Position numbers and translations under genes: made by a program | Origin: Balneolaceae bacterium | GTDB lineage: Bacteria; Bacteroidota; Rhodothermia; Balneolales; Balneolaceae | Length of the DNA stretch: 64,000 nucleotides | NCBI GenBank assembly: GCA_020832285.1 | Contig: JAFIFB010000089.1 | Coordinates: 1-64,000 of the forward strand | Direction: 5' to 3' | The notes under the pieces: model-generated | The model's database searches: none | What the model was told of the DNA's origin: nothing | The model's input: only the letters and a program-made list of their open reading frames with translations | In this document: positions 54,429 through 63,324 of the stretch, piece after piece | Layout of the letters: every line of letters starts with the position of its first letter | Position numbering within the stretch: the first letter of the stretch is position 1

Positions 54429-54759
54429 ACTTCTGCCTGAACTGGAAGGGGACGAATCTCAATATATCAGCCGGATTATTGAAGAAATGCCGGATGAGAA
54501 AGCAAAAATTTTCTCGAATATTTACAGGTCGAGGCGGCGAGATCCTATCTTACTGCTAATTCTGGCGCTGATCGGATTATTTGGCGTAGCGGGTATTCAC
54601 CGGTTTTTTGTAGGCCATATCGGCATGGGCATTTTATATCTTGTAACAGCCGGCCTCTGTTTTATTGGTACAATTGTGGATATGATTAACTACAAGAATT
54701 TTGCATTTGAATACAATCGCAAAGTAGCTCAGGAGATTCTTAAAGATTTTGATACATAA
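54412..54759 (+). CDS. TM2-domain protein
   Basis: 115 residues from the ATG at 54412; a longer frame to 54145 overlaps the DUF2752 gene and is not used. After about 45 charged residues, the TM2 domain follows: LILALIGLFGVAGIHRFFVGHIGMGILYLVT (in part), with the G-x-H-R-F-Y/F core, and a second helix GLCFIGTIVDM. TM2 proteins are small membrane proteins of unknown function, often encoded beside DUF2752. Confidence 0.88.
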   Translation: MKKIFELLPELEGDESQYISRIIEEMPDEKAKIFSNIYRSRRRDPILLLILALIGLFGVAGIHRFFVGHIGMGILYLVTAGLCFIGTIVDMINYKNFAFEYNRKVAQEILKDFDT

Positions 54760-54767
54760 GATCAAAA

Positions 54768-54887
54768 ATGCCTACCCAAAAAGAAATTATCTGGGTTACC
54801 ATTAAGATCGAACTTGATAATAACCTTTTTGAACATCCTCAGATGGTGATTACCGAAAAGGGTCTTGACTTCATTCATGCGCCGTAG
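54768..54887 (+). CDS. possible small ORF or gene remnant, 39 residues
   Basis: ATG at 54768, 8 nt after the TM2 stop, opens a frame beginning MPTQKEIIWVTIKI and ending ITEKGLDFIHAP. The T-E-K-G-L end resembles the winged-helix ends of phage antirepressors and small regulators, so this might be a truncated remnant. Weak evidence. Confidence 0.25.
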   Translation: MPTQKEIIWVTIKIELDNNLFEHPQMVITEKGLDFIHAP

Positions 54888-55146
54888 TTACAACTTCTGA
54901 ATTGAGCTCGACCTGACCAGGTGAGTAGAGAGTGTCAAGTATTGAGATTTTTCTGGTAATTGAAAATTAATTTGGTACAAAGAAAAAAGAAACAGACCTT
55001 TATCAGCAATCAGCAATCAGCAATCAGCAATCAGCAATCAGCAATCAGCAATCAGCAATCAGCAATCAGTCAGATCCTTAAAAAAGGATTACTTCAATCA
55101 ATCATTTTATCCTTAAAGCCGAAATAACATATTAATACGAATCAGA
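54888..55146. other. intergenic region with heptamer array
   Basis: No gene. A CAATCAG array occupies 55002-55069. The adjacent trpB2 gene ends at 55147. Confidence 0.6.
55002..55069. repeat. heptamer tandem repeat CAATCAG, about 9.7 copies
   Basis: A perfect run of the 7-nt unit, 68 nt long. Not in a coding frame. Copy number is likely to vary by slippage. Confidence 0.95.
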
Positions 55147-56508
55147 TTATTCCGGCTGAAGTGATTCAATTTGCCGGATATTGCTTTCGAGAAGCTCATC
55201 TGAGATTGTGTGGTCGCTTAGTTTGCCGGTAAAATAATCTTCGTACGCCAGCATATCCACAAAACCGTGGCCGCAAAGATTGAAAAGTATGGTTTTTTCA
55301 GTTCCTTCTTCCTTCGCCTGGTTTGCCTCCCGGATTACCTGTGCAACGGCGTGTGTGGCTTCCGGTGCGGAAATAATTCCTTCAGCTTTAGCAAAAAGCA
55401 CTCCGGCTTCAAAACACTCCAGTTGTTGCAGGGCCACTGCTTCAATCAGCTCGTCTTTCAATAATTGGCTGCAAAGTACGCTGGCTCCGTGGTATCTCAG
55501 GCCGCCGGCGTGTATAGCTGCCGGTTTGAAATTATGGCCGAGTGTGTACATCGGCAGAAGGGGAGTGTAACCGGCAGAATCCCCGTGATCGTACATAAAT
55601 TTACCCTTTGTCAGTTTTGGGCAGGAGGCTGGTTCAACAGCAACAAAACGTGTGGTCTTGCCATCGGTTAGATTGTTTTTGATAAAAGGGAAGGAGATTC
55701 CTGCAAAGTTTGATCCGCCTCCAAGAGGGGCTACAACTACATCAGGATAATCACCCGCATACTCAAGTTGTTTTATGGTTTCCTGCCCGATAATCGTTTG
55801 GTGAAGAAGAACATGATTCAGAACTGAACCGAGAGAATATTTGGTCTGTTCATCCATAACGGCTCTTTCAATAGCTTCAGAAATGGCAATACCGAGGCTT
55901 CCGCTCGTTTCAGGGTCTTCAGCTAAAATATTTCTACCGGCCTGGGTCCGGTCACTGGGTGACGGAAACACTTCAGCACCAAATGTGTTCATCATCACTT
56001 TTCGGTAGGGTTTTTGGTCGTAGCTGATCCGAACCATATAGACCTCACAATTGAGGCCAAACTGTGAACAGGCAAAAGCGAGAGCGGTTCCCCATTGCCC
56101 GGCCCCGGTTTCTGTGGTGATGTTTTTTACGCCTTCCTGCTTGTTATAATACGCCTGAGGAACGGCGGTATTGGGTTTGTGAGATCCGCTCGGGCTAACA
56201 CCCTCATATTTATAGTAAATTTTTGCGGGCGTATCGAGCATTTTTTCAAGGCCGGTAGCACGGAAGAGAGGGGCCGGCCTCCATAATTTATATATCTCTC
56301 TTACCTGATCAGGGATTTCGATGTATTGCTCAGCAGAAACTTCCTGCTGGATTAAACCCATGGGAAAGATCGGACTCAGATCGTCGGGACCTGCGGGCTG
56401 ACCGGTTTTGGGATTCAGGGGCGGCCGGGGTTTGTTCGGCATGTCCGCCACAATATTGTACCAGTGAGTTGGGATATCCGATTCATTCAGTAAGATTTTC
56501 TTGTCCAT
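55147..56508 (-). CDS. trpB2: tryptophan synthase beta-like protein TrpB2
   Basis: 453 residues, the longer TrpB2 type. PLP enzyme that joins indole and serine. The PLP-Lys segment reads [19 protein letters not shown], the phosphate-binding loop [10 protein letters not shown], and the N-terminal extension [18 protein letters not shown] is characteristic of TrpB2 rather than TrpB1. No trpA or other trp gene is nearby; TrpB2 can act alone on free indole. No Trp-rich leader was seen upstream. Confidence 0.94.
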   Translation of the reverse strand: MDKKILLNESDIPTHWYNIVADMPNKPRPPLNPKTGQPAGPDDLSPIFPMGLIQQEVSAEQYIEIPDQVREIYKLWRPAPLFRATGLEKMLDTPAKIYYKYEGVSPSGSHKPNTAVPQAYYNKQEGVKNITTETGAGQWGTALAFACSQFGLNCEVYMVRISYDQKPYRKVMMNTFGAEVFPSPSDRTQAGRNILAEDPETSGSLGIAISEAIERAVMDEQTKYSLGSVLNHVLLHQTIIGQETIKQLEYAGDYPDVVVAPLGGGSNFAGISFPFIKNNLTDGKTTRFVAVEPASCPKLTKGKFMYDHGDSAGYTPLLPMYTLGHNFKPAAIHAGGLRYHGASVLCSQLLKDELIEAVALQQLECFEAGVLFAKAEGIISAPEATHAVAQVIREANQAKEEGTEKTILFNLCGHGFVDMLAYEDYFTGKLSDHTISDELLESNIRQIESLQPE

Positions 56509-56813
56509 TAGCGCAGGCCGGTTTGAAGTTGGTGTTGTTTTTTTACTGTGAGCAGATGTTGGGAATGATAATAGAATACCTGAATCAAAACCAAAGAATT
56601 TTTATGTTAATTGCTTAATTACAACCAATTTTCTCATATTTTTTGAATGAGAGAAGTACAGGTGAAACTTAAGGTAAAGCCGGAATTCATCTGTAATTCT
56701 ATTTGTTTTCAGCTTATGAATAAAATAATAGATTGGGATGAAAAGGTGATAAGTGTTACCTTTTTTCACATCTTTAAAAAGAGATTGAATTGCAATTTTT
56801 TACTAACTAAATC
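56509..56813. other. divergent AT-rich intergenic region
   Basis: 305 bp between trpB2 and the M20-like gene; no structure or ORF recognised. Confidence 0.5.
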
Positions 56814-57974
56814 ATGAAAGGTATTACTTCACTCGAAAAAAAGTTGTCTGGATTAGAGGAAAAGCTTAAAAAATATCGGGAAGTGTTGCTTGCGAATCTG
56901 GTGATGATCGGTGAGATTCCGGCACCCACTTCCGATGAAAACCGCAGGGTTAAATTTATCCTGAACCGGTTTGATGAAGCCGGTCTGACAGACTCTTCCA
57001 TAGATGGATCTGGAAACGGAATTGGGGTTCTCTCGGGCAAGGATAACAGCGAAGCTATTCTGATCAATGCACACGCTGATACTATTTTTTCTGCTAAAAT
57101 CGATCACACAATGCAGGTTTCGAGTAACAGTATTACCGGCCCTGGCGTGGCAGATAACAGCCTGGGCCTGGCTGCACTTGTAACATTACCCTATATCCTG
57201 GAAAATATGGAGGTTGAACTAAACCGGGACCTTGTTCTGCTGGCCGGTGTTAAAAGCCTTGGCAGGGGTAATCTCGAGGGGATCCATTTCTTTTTAGACA
57301 ACAATCCATTCACAATCAAAGGAGCCATCTGTATTGAAGGGATGCAGCTCGGCCGGCTCAGCTATTCTTCTATCGGAATGCTCCGGGGAGAGATTACCTG
57401 CCGTGTACCCGAAAGTTACGATTGGTCGCGGTTTGGCGATGCCAGTGCTATTCTTACACTGAACGAAGTGATAAACAAAATTAATGATATTCATCTGCCT
57501 AAACGCCCGAGAACAAGTATTGTGATGGGATCTATTGTGGGAGGAACCTCTTTCAATACCATCGCGCGAGATGCCACACTTGGCTTTGAGGTCCGATCGG
57601 AATCACAAGAAGTTGTGGAGCGGGCAGGTGAAACTATTAATGATATCGTTCTGGAGGTATCATCAAAAACCGGCGACCAGGTAGAGCTGGATATTTTTGC
57701 TAAACGGACCCCCGGCGGAATTCCTTATTCCCATCCGCTTACCAAGTGTGCCCGCTCGGTAATGGAAACACTTGATATTGAACCGCGTCTTGCACCCAGT
57801 ACATCGGAACTTTCTGCACTGATCGACAAAAATATTCCCGCCCTTACTCTTGGTTTAACCATGGGCGAACGAACTTCAAAAACAAACGAAACCATACAGA
57901 TTGAGCCGATTTATAAAGGGTTGGCTCAGCTTATCGGAACAATTTTAGCTGTAGACGGAGGATATTGTGAGTAA
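56814..57974 (+). CDS. M20-like protein lacking catalytic residues
   Basis: 386 residues with the M20 peptidase fold: INAHADT (His 87, Asp 89), GPGVADNSLGLA (Asp 114), FGDASAI and IVGGTSFNTIA of the dimerisation domain, and RS near residue 261. However, the EE pair normally following the third strand (catalytic and metal Glu) is Lys-Ser (147-148, AGVKSLGRGN), the dimerisation-domain GHS motif is Ser-Tyr-Asp (201-203), and the final metal His is Asn 358. The protein is therefore predicted to be inactive as a peptidase, or to use different chemistry. The next gene, gpgS, starts within its last codons, indicating coupled translation. Confidence 0.8.
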   Translation: MKGITSLEKKLSGLEEKLKKYREVLLANLVMIGEIPAPTSDENRRVKFILNRFDEAGLTDSSIDGSGNGIGVLSGKDNSEAILINAHADTIFSAKIDHTMQVSSNSITGPGVADNSLGLAALVTLPYILENMEVELNRDLVLLAGVKSLGRGNLEGIHFFLDNNPFTIKGAICIEGMQLGRLSYSSIGMLRGEITCRVPESYDWSRFGDASAILTLNEVINKINDIHLPKRPRTSIVMGSIVGGTSFNTIARDATLGFEVRSESQEVVERAGETINDIVLEVSSKTGDQVELDIFAKRTPGGIPYSHPLTKCARSVMETLDIEPRLAPSTSELSALIDKNIPALTLGLTMGERTSKTNETIQIEPIYKGLAQLIGTILAVDGGYCE

Positions 57975-58938
57975 TCTTCAATCCTGGATCGACAAAAACA
58001 CCTATCATCATTCGGAATTTTGGGACCTTATGAAACTGGTTGAGGCCAAAAAGAAAAAGAATCTGACCATCTCTCTGTGTCTGCCCACTCTCAATGAGGA
58101 GAAAACCATCGGCAAGGAGATTATTATATTCCGGTCGGAACTGATGGAACGCTATCCACTAATCGATGAGATCGCTGTAATTGACTCCGGTTCAGAAGAT
58201 AACACGCTTGAGGTAGCGAGAAATTATGGAGCAGATACCTATCTTGCTTCTGATATTTTACCGAATCTGGAACCCAAAAGAGGCAAAGGCGAAAATCTCT
58301 GGAAAGCCATTTACCAGTTAAAGGGTGATATCATTGTATATGTGGATGCAGATATAAGCAACATTCATCCCCGGTTTGTATACGGGCTGGTAGCCCCGCT
58401 GATCCACCGCGAAGAGGTAAAATATGTGAAGGCATTTTATGATCGTCCACTTGCATTTTCTGGTAACGTAAGAGCCTCAGGCGGCGGACGGGTTACCGAG
58501 ATTTTAGTTCGACCTCTCTTTTCTCTCTTTTTTCCCGATCTTACAGCGATGATTCAGCCGCTTTCGGGTGAGTATGCCGTACGGCGTGAAGTTCTCGAAC
58601 AGATCGCATTTCCTATCGGCTACGGAGTGGAAACATCGCACCTGATTGATGTCTATCACAAATATGGCCTTGAGGCTTTTGCTCAGACAGATCTCGATAA
58701 ACGAGTTCACGAAAACAAGCCCACGCAGGCACTTGGTAAAATGGCTTTTGGTATTTTACAGACTTTCATCAAAAGGGCCAGGGCACTTGGTGTGATCGAG
58801 AAAGCCGAGCATGAAACTATTCTGCGCCAGTTTCAGGCGCGGCAGGATCAGTATGAACAGAACCTGATTGAGATTGTGGAAGAAGAGCGTCCGCCAATGA
58901 TTGAGATTGAGGAGTACCGGAAGAAATTTAAGAAATAA
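57967..58938 (+). CDS. gpgS: glucosyl-3-phosphoglycerate synthase GpgS
   Basis: 323 residues from a GTG start overlapping the previous gene by 8 nt. GT81-type retaining transferase: SLCLPTLNEEKTIGKEI, EIAVIDSGSEDNTLEVARNYGA, EPKRGKGENLWKA and the metal site DIIVYVDADI (D-A-D). It uses nucleotide-glucose and 3-phosphoglycerate to form glucosyl-3-phosphoglycerate, the precursor of the compatible solute glucosylglycerate. The neighbours are an M20-like protein and a HAD protein; no classical phosphatase of the phosphoglycerate-mutase type is present here. Confidence 0.88.
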   Translation: MSNLQSWIDKNTYHHSEFWDLMKLVEAKKKKNLTISLCLPTLNEEKTIGKEIIIFRSELMERYPLIDEIAVIDSGSEDNTLEVARNYGADTYLASDILPNLEPKRGKGENLWKAIYQLKGDIIVYVDADISNIHPRFVYGLVAPLIHREEVKYVKAFYDRPLAFSGNVRASGGGRVTEILVRPLFSLFFPDLTAMIQPLSGEYAVRREVLEQIAFPIGYGVETSHLIDVYHKYGLEAFAQTDLDKRVHENKPTQALGKMAFGILQTFIKRARALGVIEKAEHETILRQFQARQDQYEQNLIEIVEEERPPMIEIEEYRKKFKK

Positions 58939-59004
58939 GCCTCCGGTTCACATAAATTCCGGGCTTGCGTGTGAGTATGGAAGGGAAAACGAAATCTTTA
59001 CATC

Positions 59005-59901
59005 ATGGAATTAACGGATCTGCACAAACGATTTATCGATCTTTCAAATCCACTTGAACCACAAGAGACAGGAACCATTCCAAGGCTCAGGAAACTTGCC
59101 GGAATCCGCCTTCTCGCATATGATTTTTACGGAACACTTTTTCTTTCCGGAGTGGGTGACATCGGCGTAGATGATGGCAGTTTTGATGCTGATATTCTGA
59201 TCGAAACATTTGAAAATTCAGGGATAAAGATCAAAAATAACGAAGCGGGATCAGAAGGTTTTCTGACGTACAATCAAATTGTTAAGGGGATGATTGAAGG
59301 GCTTAGAGAACAGGGTGTCGAATATCCAGAGCCCGATATCCGTGAAGTTTGGACAGCCGTTCTAAAAAAAATGGAAGCGGATGATCTGATTGAATACGAC
59401 AAAAGCAAGCCGGTTTCGGAACGGCTCTCTGTGGAGTTTGAGGCACGAATGAACCCTGTTTGGCCGGTTCCCGGTGTGGTTGAGACACTTCACTATTTTA
59501 AAAAGGAAGGCTTTCCTCAGGGAATTATTTCCAATTCACAGTTTTATACACCTGTCGTGCTGGAGGCTCTCACCGGGCAGACACTTACCGAACTGGGTTT
59601 TTCTGATGAAATCCTGCACTGGTCGTTCGAGGAAATGCGTAAAAAACCGGGACTTACCTTTTATAAAAATTTCATCGAAAAACTGTACCGATTCGATCAT
59701 TCCATACGTCCGGAAAATGTTCTCTATATTGGAAATGACATGCTGAAGGATGTGTATCCTGCCCATGAGGTGGGAATGAAAACAGCACTTTTCGCCGGTG
59801 ATAAACGCTCTCTGAAATGGAGACGGGATGATGATCGCTGCAAAAATCTGGTACCCGATCTTGTCATAACAAAACTTCCTCAGTTGAAAAAGTGCGTGTG
59901 A
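59005..59901 (+). CDS. HAD-superfamily hydrolase, DxYGT type
   Basis: 298 residues. Motif I is YDFYGTLF with nucleophile Asp 40 but Tyr 42 in place of the general-acid Asp, as in L-2-haloacid dehalogenases and some phosphatases. Motif II is ISNS, motif III the Lys in RKKPGLTFY, and motif IV GNDMLKD. The gene follows gpgS by 66 bp, so a role as the glucosyl-3-phosphoglycerate phosphatase is attractive (HAD-type phosphatases do this job for mannosylglycerate), but the altered motif I leaves this open. Confidence 0.82.
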   Translation: MELTDLHKRFIDLSNPLEPQETGTIPRLRKLAGIRLLAYDFYGTLFLSGVGDIGVDDGSFDADILIETFENSGIKIKNNEAGSEGFLTYNQIVKGMIEGLREQGVEYPEPDIREVWTAVLKKMEADDLIEYDKSKPVSERLSVEFEARMNPVWPVPGVVETLHYFKKEGFPQGIISNSQFYTPVVLEALTGQTLTELGFSDEILHWSFEEMRKKPGLTFYKNFIEKLYRFDHSIRPENVLYIGNDMLKDVYPAHEVGMKTALFAGDKRSLKWRRDDDRCKNLVPDLVITKLPQLKKCV

Positions 59902-60017
59902 AGGAGAGTTTTTCTGAGAATGAAAGGAGAGAACAACCGGCGATGCTCACTGTACTACGTGAAACGAAATGTGGATCAGCCTGACATTTAGTCTGACAAT
60001 TTATACTTGATACAGCA

Positions 60018-61178
60018 TTAGTTGTTTTCCGGTATCTGGTCGGAATTTATCTGGGTAAGAATGATCAGTGAAGTTTCTTCAGGCAGATAGTCTTTAGGAG
60101 TTTTATCGGCTACTCTTTGGAAAGAATAGTAACCAAAACGGGTAGCTCCGTAGGTTTCCACAATCTCTCCATTAGGGTCTATTGTTATTGGGCGTTTGTT
60201 TAGCTGCAAATAAGAGGTTTGTACTCGTGCAGGACCTCGGGTGACCGTTTGATTCCAGCGGGGGTAGCGTGAATCCTCTCCCTGTTCTGTATAGATAATT
60301 TCAAGTCGGCCGGGGAAGTTGAGAACAAAAAATCGTTCATCTCCCGCCTCCTGAATAATACGTTCGGGATTTGTCCTGAAGGTATTTCGTCTGTAATCAC
60401 CATGAACGCTCTGTCTTTGGCTATAGAGTAAAAAACCTTCAGCAGAAAGCCGGTGATCCATCAGGGAAAGGAAGAAATGGCGAAGGGATCCTTCAAACGC
60501 ATTTTCCCGGTTTTCCTTCCAATAGGCAGCTTGTGTGGAGTCAGCAGGGGGCAATTCCACGAAATGGCGGTCTCCTGTCCATCGTGTGCGAGATCCGGAG
60601 TGGAAAAATTCATCGAGATAATAGGTGATCCGGTATCCCAGGGCGCGGTTTTCTATTTGCAGTGGTGCCAGAGCCTCAGCGGTAAACCGACCCCACCAGC
60701 GAGACTCAAACCTTAATACTTCGGGGTTGATAATGGTGGTAGAATCTGACAGGGTGGACTCTCCTAAAAAGAGGCGTTTAAAACGGTCTAAGTGACGCTC
60801 CCAGCGATTGTCAAGGTTTCCTGCATAAATTTCGTCCAATTCATAGACTACCGGTTTCAGTCGTTTGTAAATATTTTTTTGGTCACCGGCTCTGAATATC
60901 ATGTCAACCGGGTCCCTTTCATACCCAATGATAGAAATAACCAACCGATGAGAGCCCGCAGGTATCCTGTTAAGCTGAAAGCGGCCGGAAGGATTGGTAA
61001 CTGTACCGATTTGAGTTCCCGATAAAAACACATGAGCACCACGTAAAGGTTCACCGGTTTCGGCATCTACAACTCTTCCCTCGAGGAAAGCTGGCATTAC
61101 TGACTGGGCGCTCAAAATGCAGGGATACGCTGCCAGGCATATCACAAAAAGAAGATAGGTTGTGAGGTAACTGCGCAT
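60018..61178 (-). CDS. secreted protein with carboxypeptidase-regulatory-like domain
   Basis: 386 residues, signal peptide ending near LSAQ. An N-terminal CarboxypepD_reg-like beta domain (about 30-115): GRVVDAETGEPLRGAHVFLSGT, GTVTNPSGRFQLNRIPAG, LVISIIGYERDPV. The rest (about 120-386) is a mixed domain of unknown family with many aromatic residues. There is no TonB-type barrel. Such proteins are typical outer-membrane-associated factors of Bacteroidota; the function is unknown. Confidence 0.85.
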   Translation of the reverse strand: MRSYLTTYLLFVICLAAYPCILSAQSVMPAFLEGRVVDAETGEPLRGAHVFLSGTQIGTVTNPSGRFQLNRIPAGSHRLVISIIGYERDPVDMIFRAGDQKNIYKRLKPVVYELDEIYAGNLDNRWERHLDRFKRLFLGESTLSDSTTIINPEVLRFESRWWGRFTAEALAPLQIENRALGYRITYYLDEFFHSGSRTRWTGDRHFVELPPADSTQAAYWKENRENAFEGSLRHFFLSLMDHRLSAEGFLLYSQRQSVHGDYRRNTFRTNPERIIQEAGDERFFVLNFPGRLEIIYTEQGEDSRYPRWNQTVTRGPARVQTSYLQLNKRPITIDPNGEIVETYGATRFGYYSFQRVADKTPKDYLPEETSLIILTQINSDQIPENN

Positions 61179-61972
61179 GTGAACCTCCAGGCCGCATTGT
61201 GTGCGGAGATTGATTTACAGTACTTACAATTTAAAGTTGATTTGGAAAATATCAAGTAAAAAGTTTGTGAACTTTATACTGATCCTGGAATGGGGTAAGG
61301 CTTTGGGCAGGTAAATATTGTGATATCGACCTTAGTTCAGTGCTTGTGATATTCGAAATGTGTGAGATTAGATTATGCACACTGCGTGCGTGCCGACACT
61401 CTTTTTTTTCATTGCCTGTGTCTTTCTGGAATGTCATAATGTTTGAATGAATATTGGAAAACGACGTCGGATGCTCGTTTTGAAACGTCATGGATCAAAC
61501 GTTGTGACCTGATTGCTGGTGAGATGTCATTAGTGAATCCATTTCATTTTTAGTTTTACAGTAAACCTTTGAAGTGGATTTTGCCTGTTATGATTTGGAG
61601 TTGGGAATTTGTTGCTAAAAAATTAGAGCAGATAATCGCGACTCTGGCCGCAAAGTGAACCCACAGGATTGGAGCCCGGTATAATACCAGTGACAGATTG
61701 GTTTCTGTCTTTTCTGAAATAGTGTTGCCCTGCTTTTTGGGCAAGATTAGGGGCTGCCAGTGACTCTAAGGTTCGCTGAGCAAACAATCTTTATTTCAAG
61801 AGACTGCTATCCGTGAATCAATTCATTTCTCTGTGAAGCCACCTGTGAATCGGGAAGGTTCCTCGTTTTTTTCATAACTGAGAGTGATTTGTAGCCTTAT
61901 TGAGAGTCATCTTTTAATTGCTTTTAATATATAAACCTTTTGATCTTTTTTGGAAATTTATTTAGTTCTACT

Positions 61973-62109
61973 ACTATTTATTCGCAATAAAACATTGTTC
62001 ACTACAAATTACTCGTAATAAAAAGGCGTTTGCTGATCTTCCTGGCACCAATTTACTCGCAATAACACTACAAATCACTCTTAATAAGGCTACAATTTAC
62101 TCGCAATAA
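61973..62109. repeat. iteron-like direct repeats, 22-bp period
   Basis: Five imperfect copies of ACTACAAATTACTCGCAATAA end at 61990, 62021, 62065, 62087 and 62109. The last four are in 22-bp phase (one slot empty); the first is offset (31 bp). Copies 3 and 5 share ATTTACTCGCAATAA exactly. No coding frame runs through them. Confidence 0.75.
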
Positions 62110-62160
62110 GGCACTTTCTCCTTGTACACACGGGACACCGAATATGAAAATAAGATTGAA

Positions 62161-62193
62161 ATAACCCGGGATATACCGGGAAAATATACCGGG
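62161..62193. repeat. short CCGGG repeat cluster
   Basis: Three units, ATAACCCGGG, ATATACCGGG and ATATACCGGG, spaced 10 and 14 bp, just downstream of the iteron-like array. Confidence 0.6.
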
Positions 62194-62327
62194 TCACTTT
62201 AGGGATATGTGATTGGAATCGTACAAATAAATTATACATATTAGGTGTGACTCTAAGCGAAGCACTGCAGAAGCGCACCTTTACCCTGAGTCACCAGGCG
62301 GGGAAGATATTCTATCTTTTATACCAA

Positions 62328-62359
62328 AAGGCCGATAGCCTACCGGCCTTACTTTTTTA
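62328..62359 (+). terminator. orphan intrinsic terminator
   Basis: AAGGCCG pairs with CGGCCTT (62344-62350), followed by ACTTTTTTA. It ends a transcript that has no recognised gene, perhaps an RNA over 62110-62350. Confidence 0.7.
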
Positions 62360-62902
62360 CTGCTACTCTTCTTTTTTAATACCAAACCATCTTTTTTAGA
62401 GGGTTCGAAAATTGAACATAACTCATCTTCTTTCGATTATGTGAGAGAGCAGGGGAGGGGCGTTCTTTTGAAAATCATATAACAAAGCATTATTTGGGGG
62501 GCTATATCCCTATCAGAGATTTTTTTCACTTTTTTTGGAAGGAGTTCCGGTTTTTTGGTTCATAGATGTAGTAAAAGTGATGATGAAAAGTGCGAGCACA
62601 CTTTTCGTTTATTCTTGGCAACAATCATATTTATTTGTGCTTTTCATCCCGATCTTGGGATTTGAGCACTTGTGGGTGGAGCCATTATCCAGATACAGGG
62701 CACAAAAGAATAAGATCTATATTTTTTTTCCATATGAGTAAATAAAATACCCCAGGTGCTCTGATATCTGATAAACTGAACAATCGGTACGCAGTTACAG
62801 GATATTCATGATTGAACAGAATACATAATGATCAAAGGCCATACTTCATTGTATGAAATATTGTTCATTAGCAGCGTTAAATGCCATTAATGAATAAAAT
62901 AT

Positions 62903-62941
62903 CATACATACTATTGTAAGTTGTTTTGTATATTGTGTATG
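62903..62941. promoter_or_regulatory. possible HipB operator
   Basis: CATACATAC (62903-62911) and GTGTATG (62935-62941) form an imperfect inverted repeat 25 bp before the hipB start, in the place expected for autoregulation by an antitoxin. Confidence 0.35.
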
Positions 62942-62965
62942 GTTTATCATCCATTAACTCCTAAA

Positions 62966-63322
62966 ATGGCCGTTATGAATGAATTATCGTACAAAAATTG
63001 GTCAGCAATGAGTGATAAGGCGTTGATTGAACAGTTCGGTGCTTTTGTAAAACATCATCGCTTGCGGCAAAACAAAACCCAGCAGAGTGTAGCTGAAGAA
63101 GCTGGAATCAGCCGTTCCACTCTAAGCCTTCTTGAACGGGGCGAAACGGTTACGATTCTGACGTTCATTCAGGTTCTTCGGGTGCTGGATCAATTGCACA
63201 TCATGGATGTTTTCCGGATTGAAGAATCGATCAGCCCGATAGCACTTGCCAAATTAGAGAAGGAGAAAAGACAAAGAGCAGGCAAACAAAGGCCAGAGAA
63301 CCCGGAAAAAAGTGAGTGGTAG
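62966..63322 (+). CDS. hipB: HipB-like antitoxin, XRE family
   Basis: 118 residues from the ATG at 62966 (a frame open to 62921 adds a non-conserved stretch; a start at 62975 is also possible). Helix-turn-helix at about 33-60: VKHHRLRQNKTQQSVAEEAGISRSTLSLLERG (in part), the Cro/C1 type. The C-terminal tail is basic (KEKRQRAGKQRPENPEK). It should bind its own promoter and neutralise or co-repress with HipA, encoded 2 bp downstream. Confidence 0.9.
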   Translation: MAVMNELSYKNWSAMSDKALIEQFGAFVKHHRLRQNKTQQSVAEEAGISRSTLSLLERGETVTILTFIQVLRVLDQLHIMDVFRIEESISPIALAKLEKEKRQRAGKQRPENPEKSEW

Positions 63323-63324
63323 CT

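Larger units (their letters stand above)
61179..62965. other. 1.8-kb non-coding region upstream of hipBA
   Basis: No convincing gene on either strand. From left to right: plain AT-rich sequence (61179-61970), a five-copy iteron-like array (61973-62109), CCGGG-containing repeats (62161-62193), a GTGACTC...GAGTCAC stem (about 62247-62294), a terminator (62328), more AT-rich DNA, and an imperfect inverted repeat before hipB (62903-62941). Confidence 0.6.

Noticed and set aside
54145-54759. 204-residue version of the TM2 protein
   Set aside because: The extra N-terminus reads through the DUF2752 gene in another frame and has no protein character; the ATG at 54412 gives a normal TM2 protein.
55002-55069. 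Tandem array as a CRISPR
   Set aside because: Units are 7 nt with no spacers.
61252-61491. 79-codon minus-strand frame in the gene-free region
   Set aside because: No recognisable domain, no good start context, and composition like the surrounding non-coding DNA.
61973-62109. Chromosomal replication origin
   Set aside because: No DnaA-box (TTATCCACA-like) cluster and no dnaA, dnaN or gidA nearby; the repeats are kept as iteron-like only.
62535-62741. 68-codon plus-strand frame with hydrophobic residues
   Set aside because: No family pattern; hydrophobic content follows from T-rich DNA.
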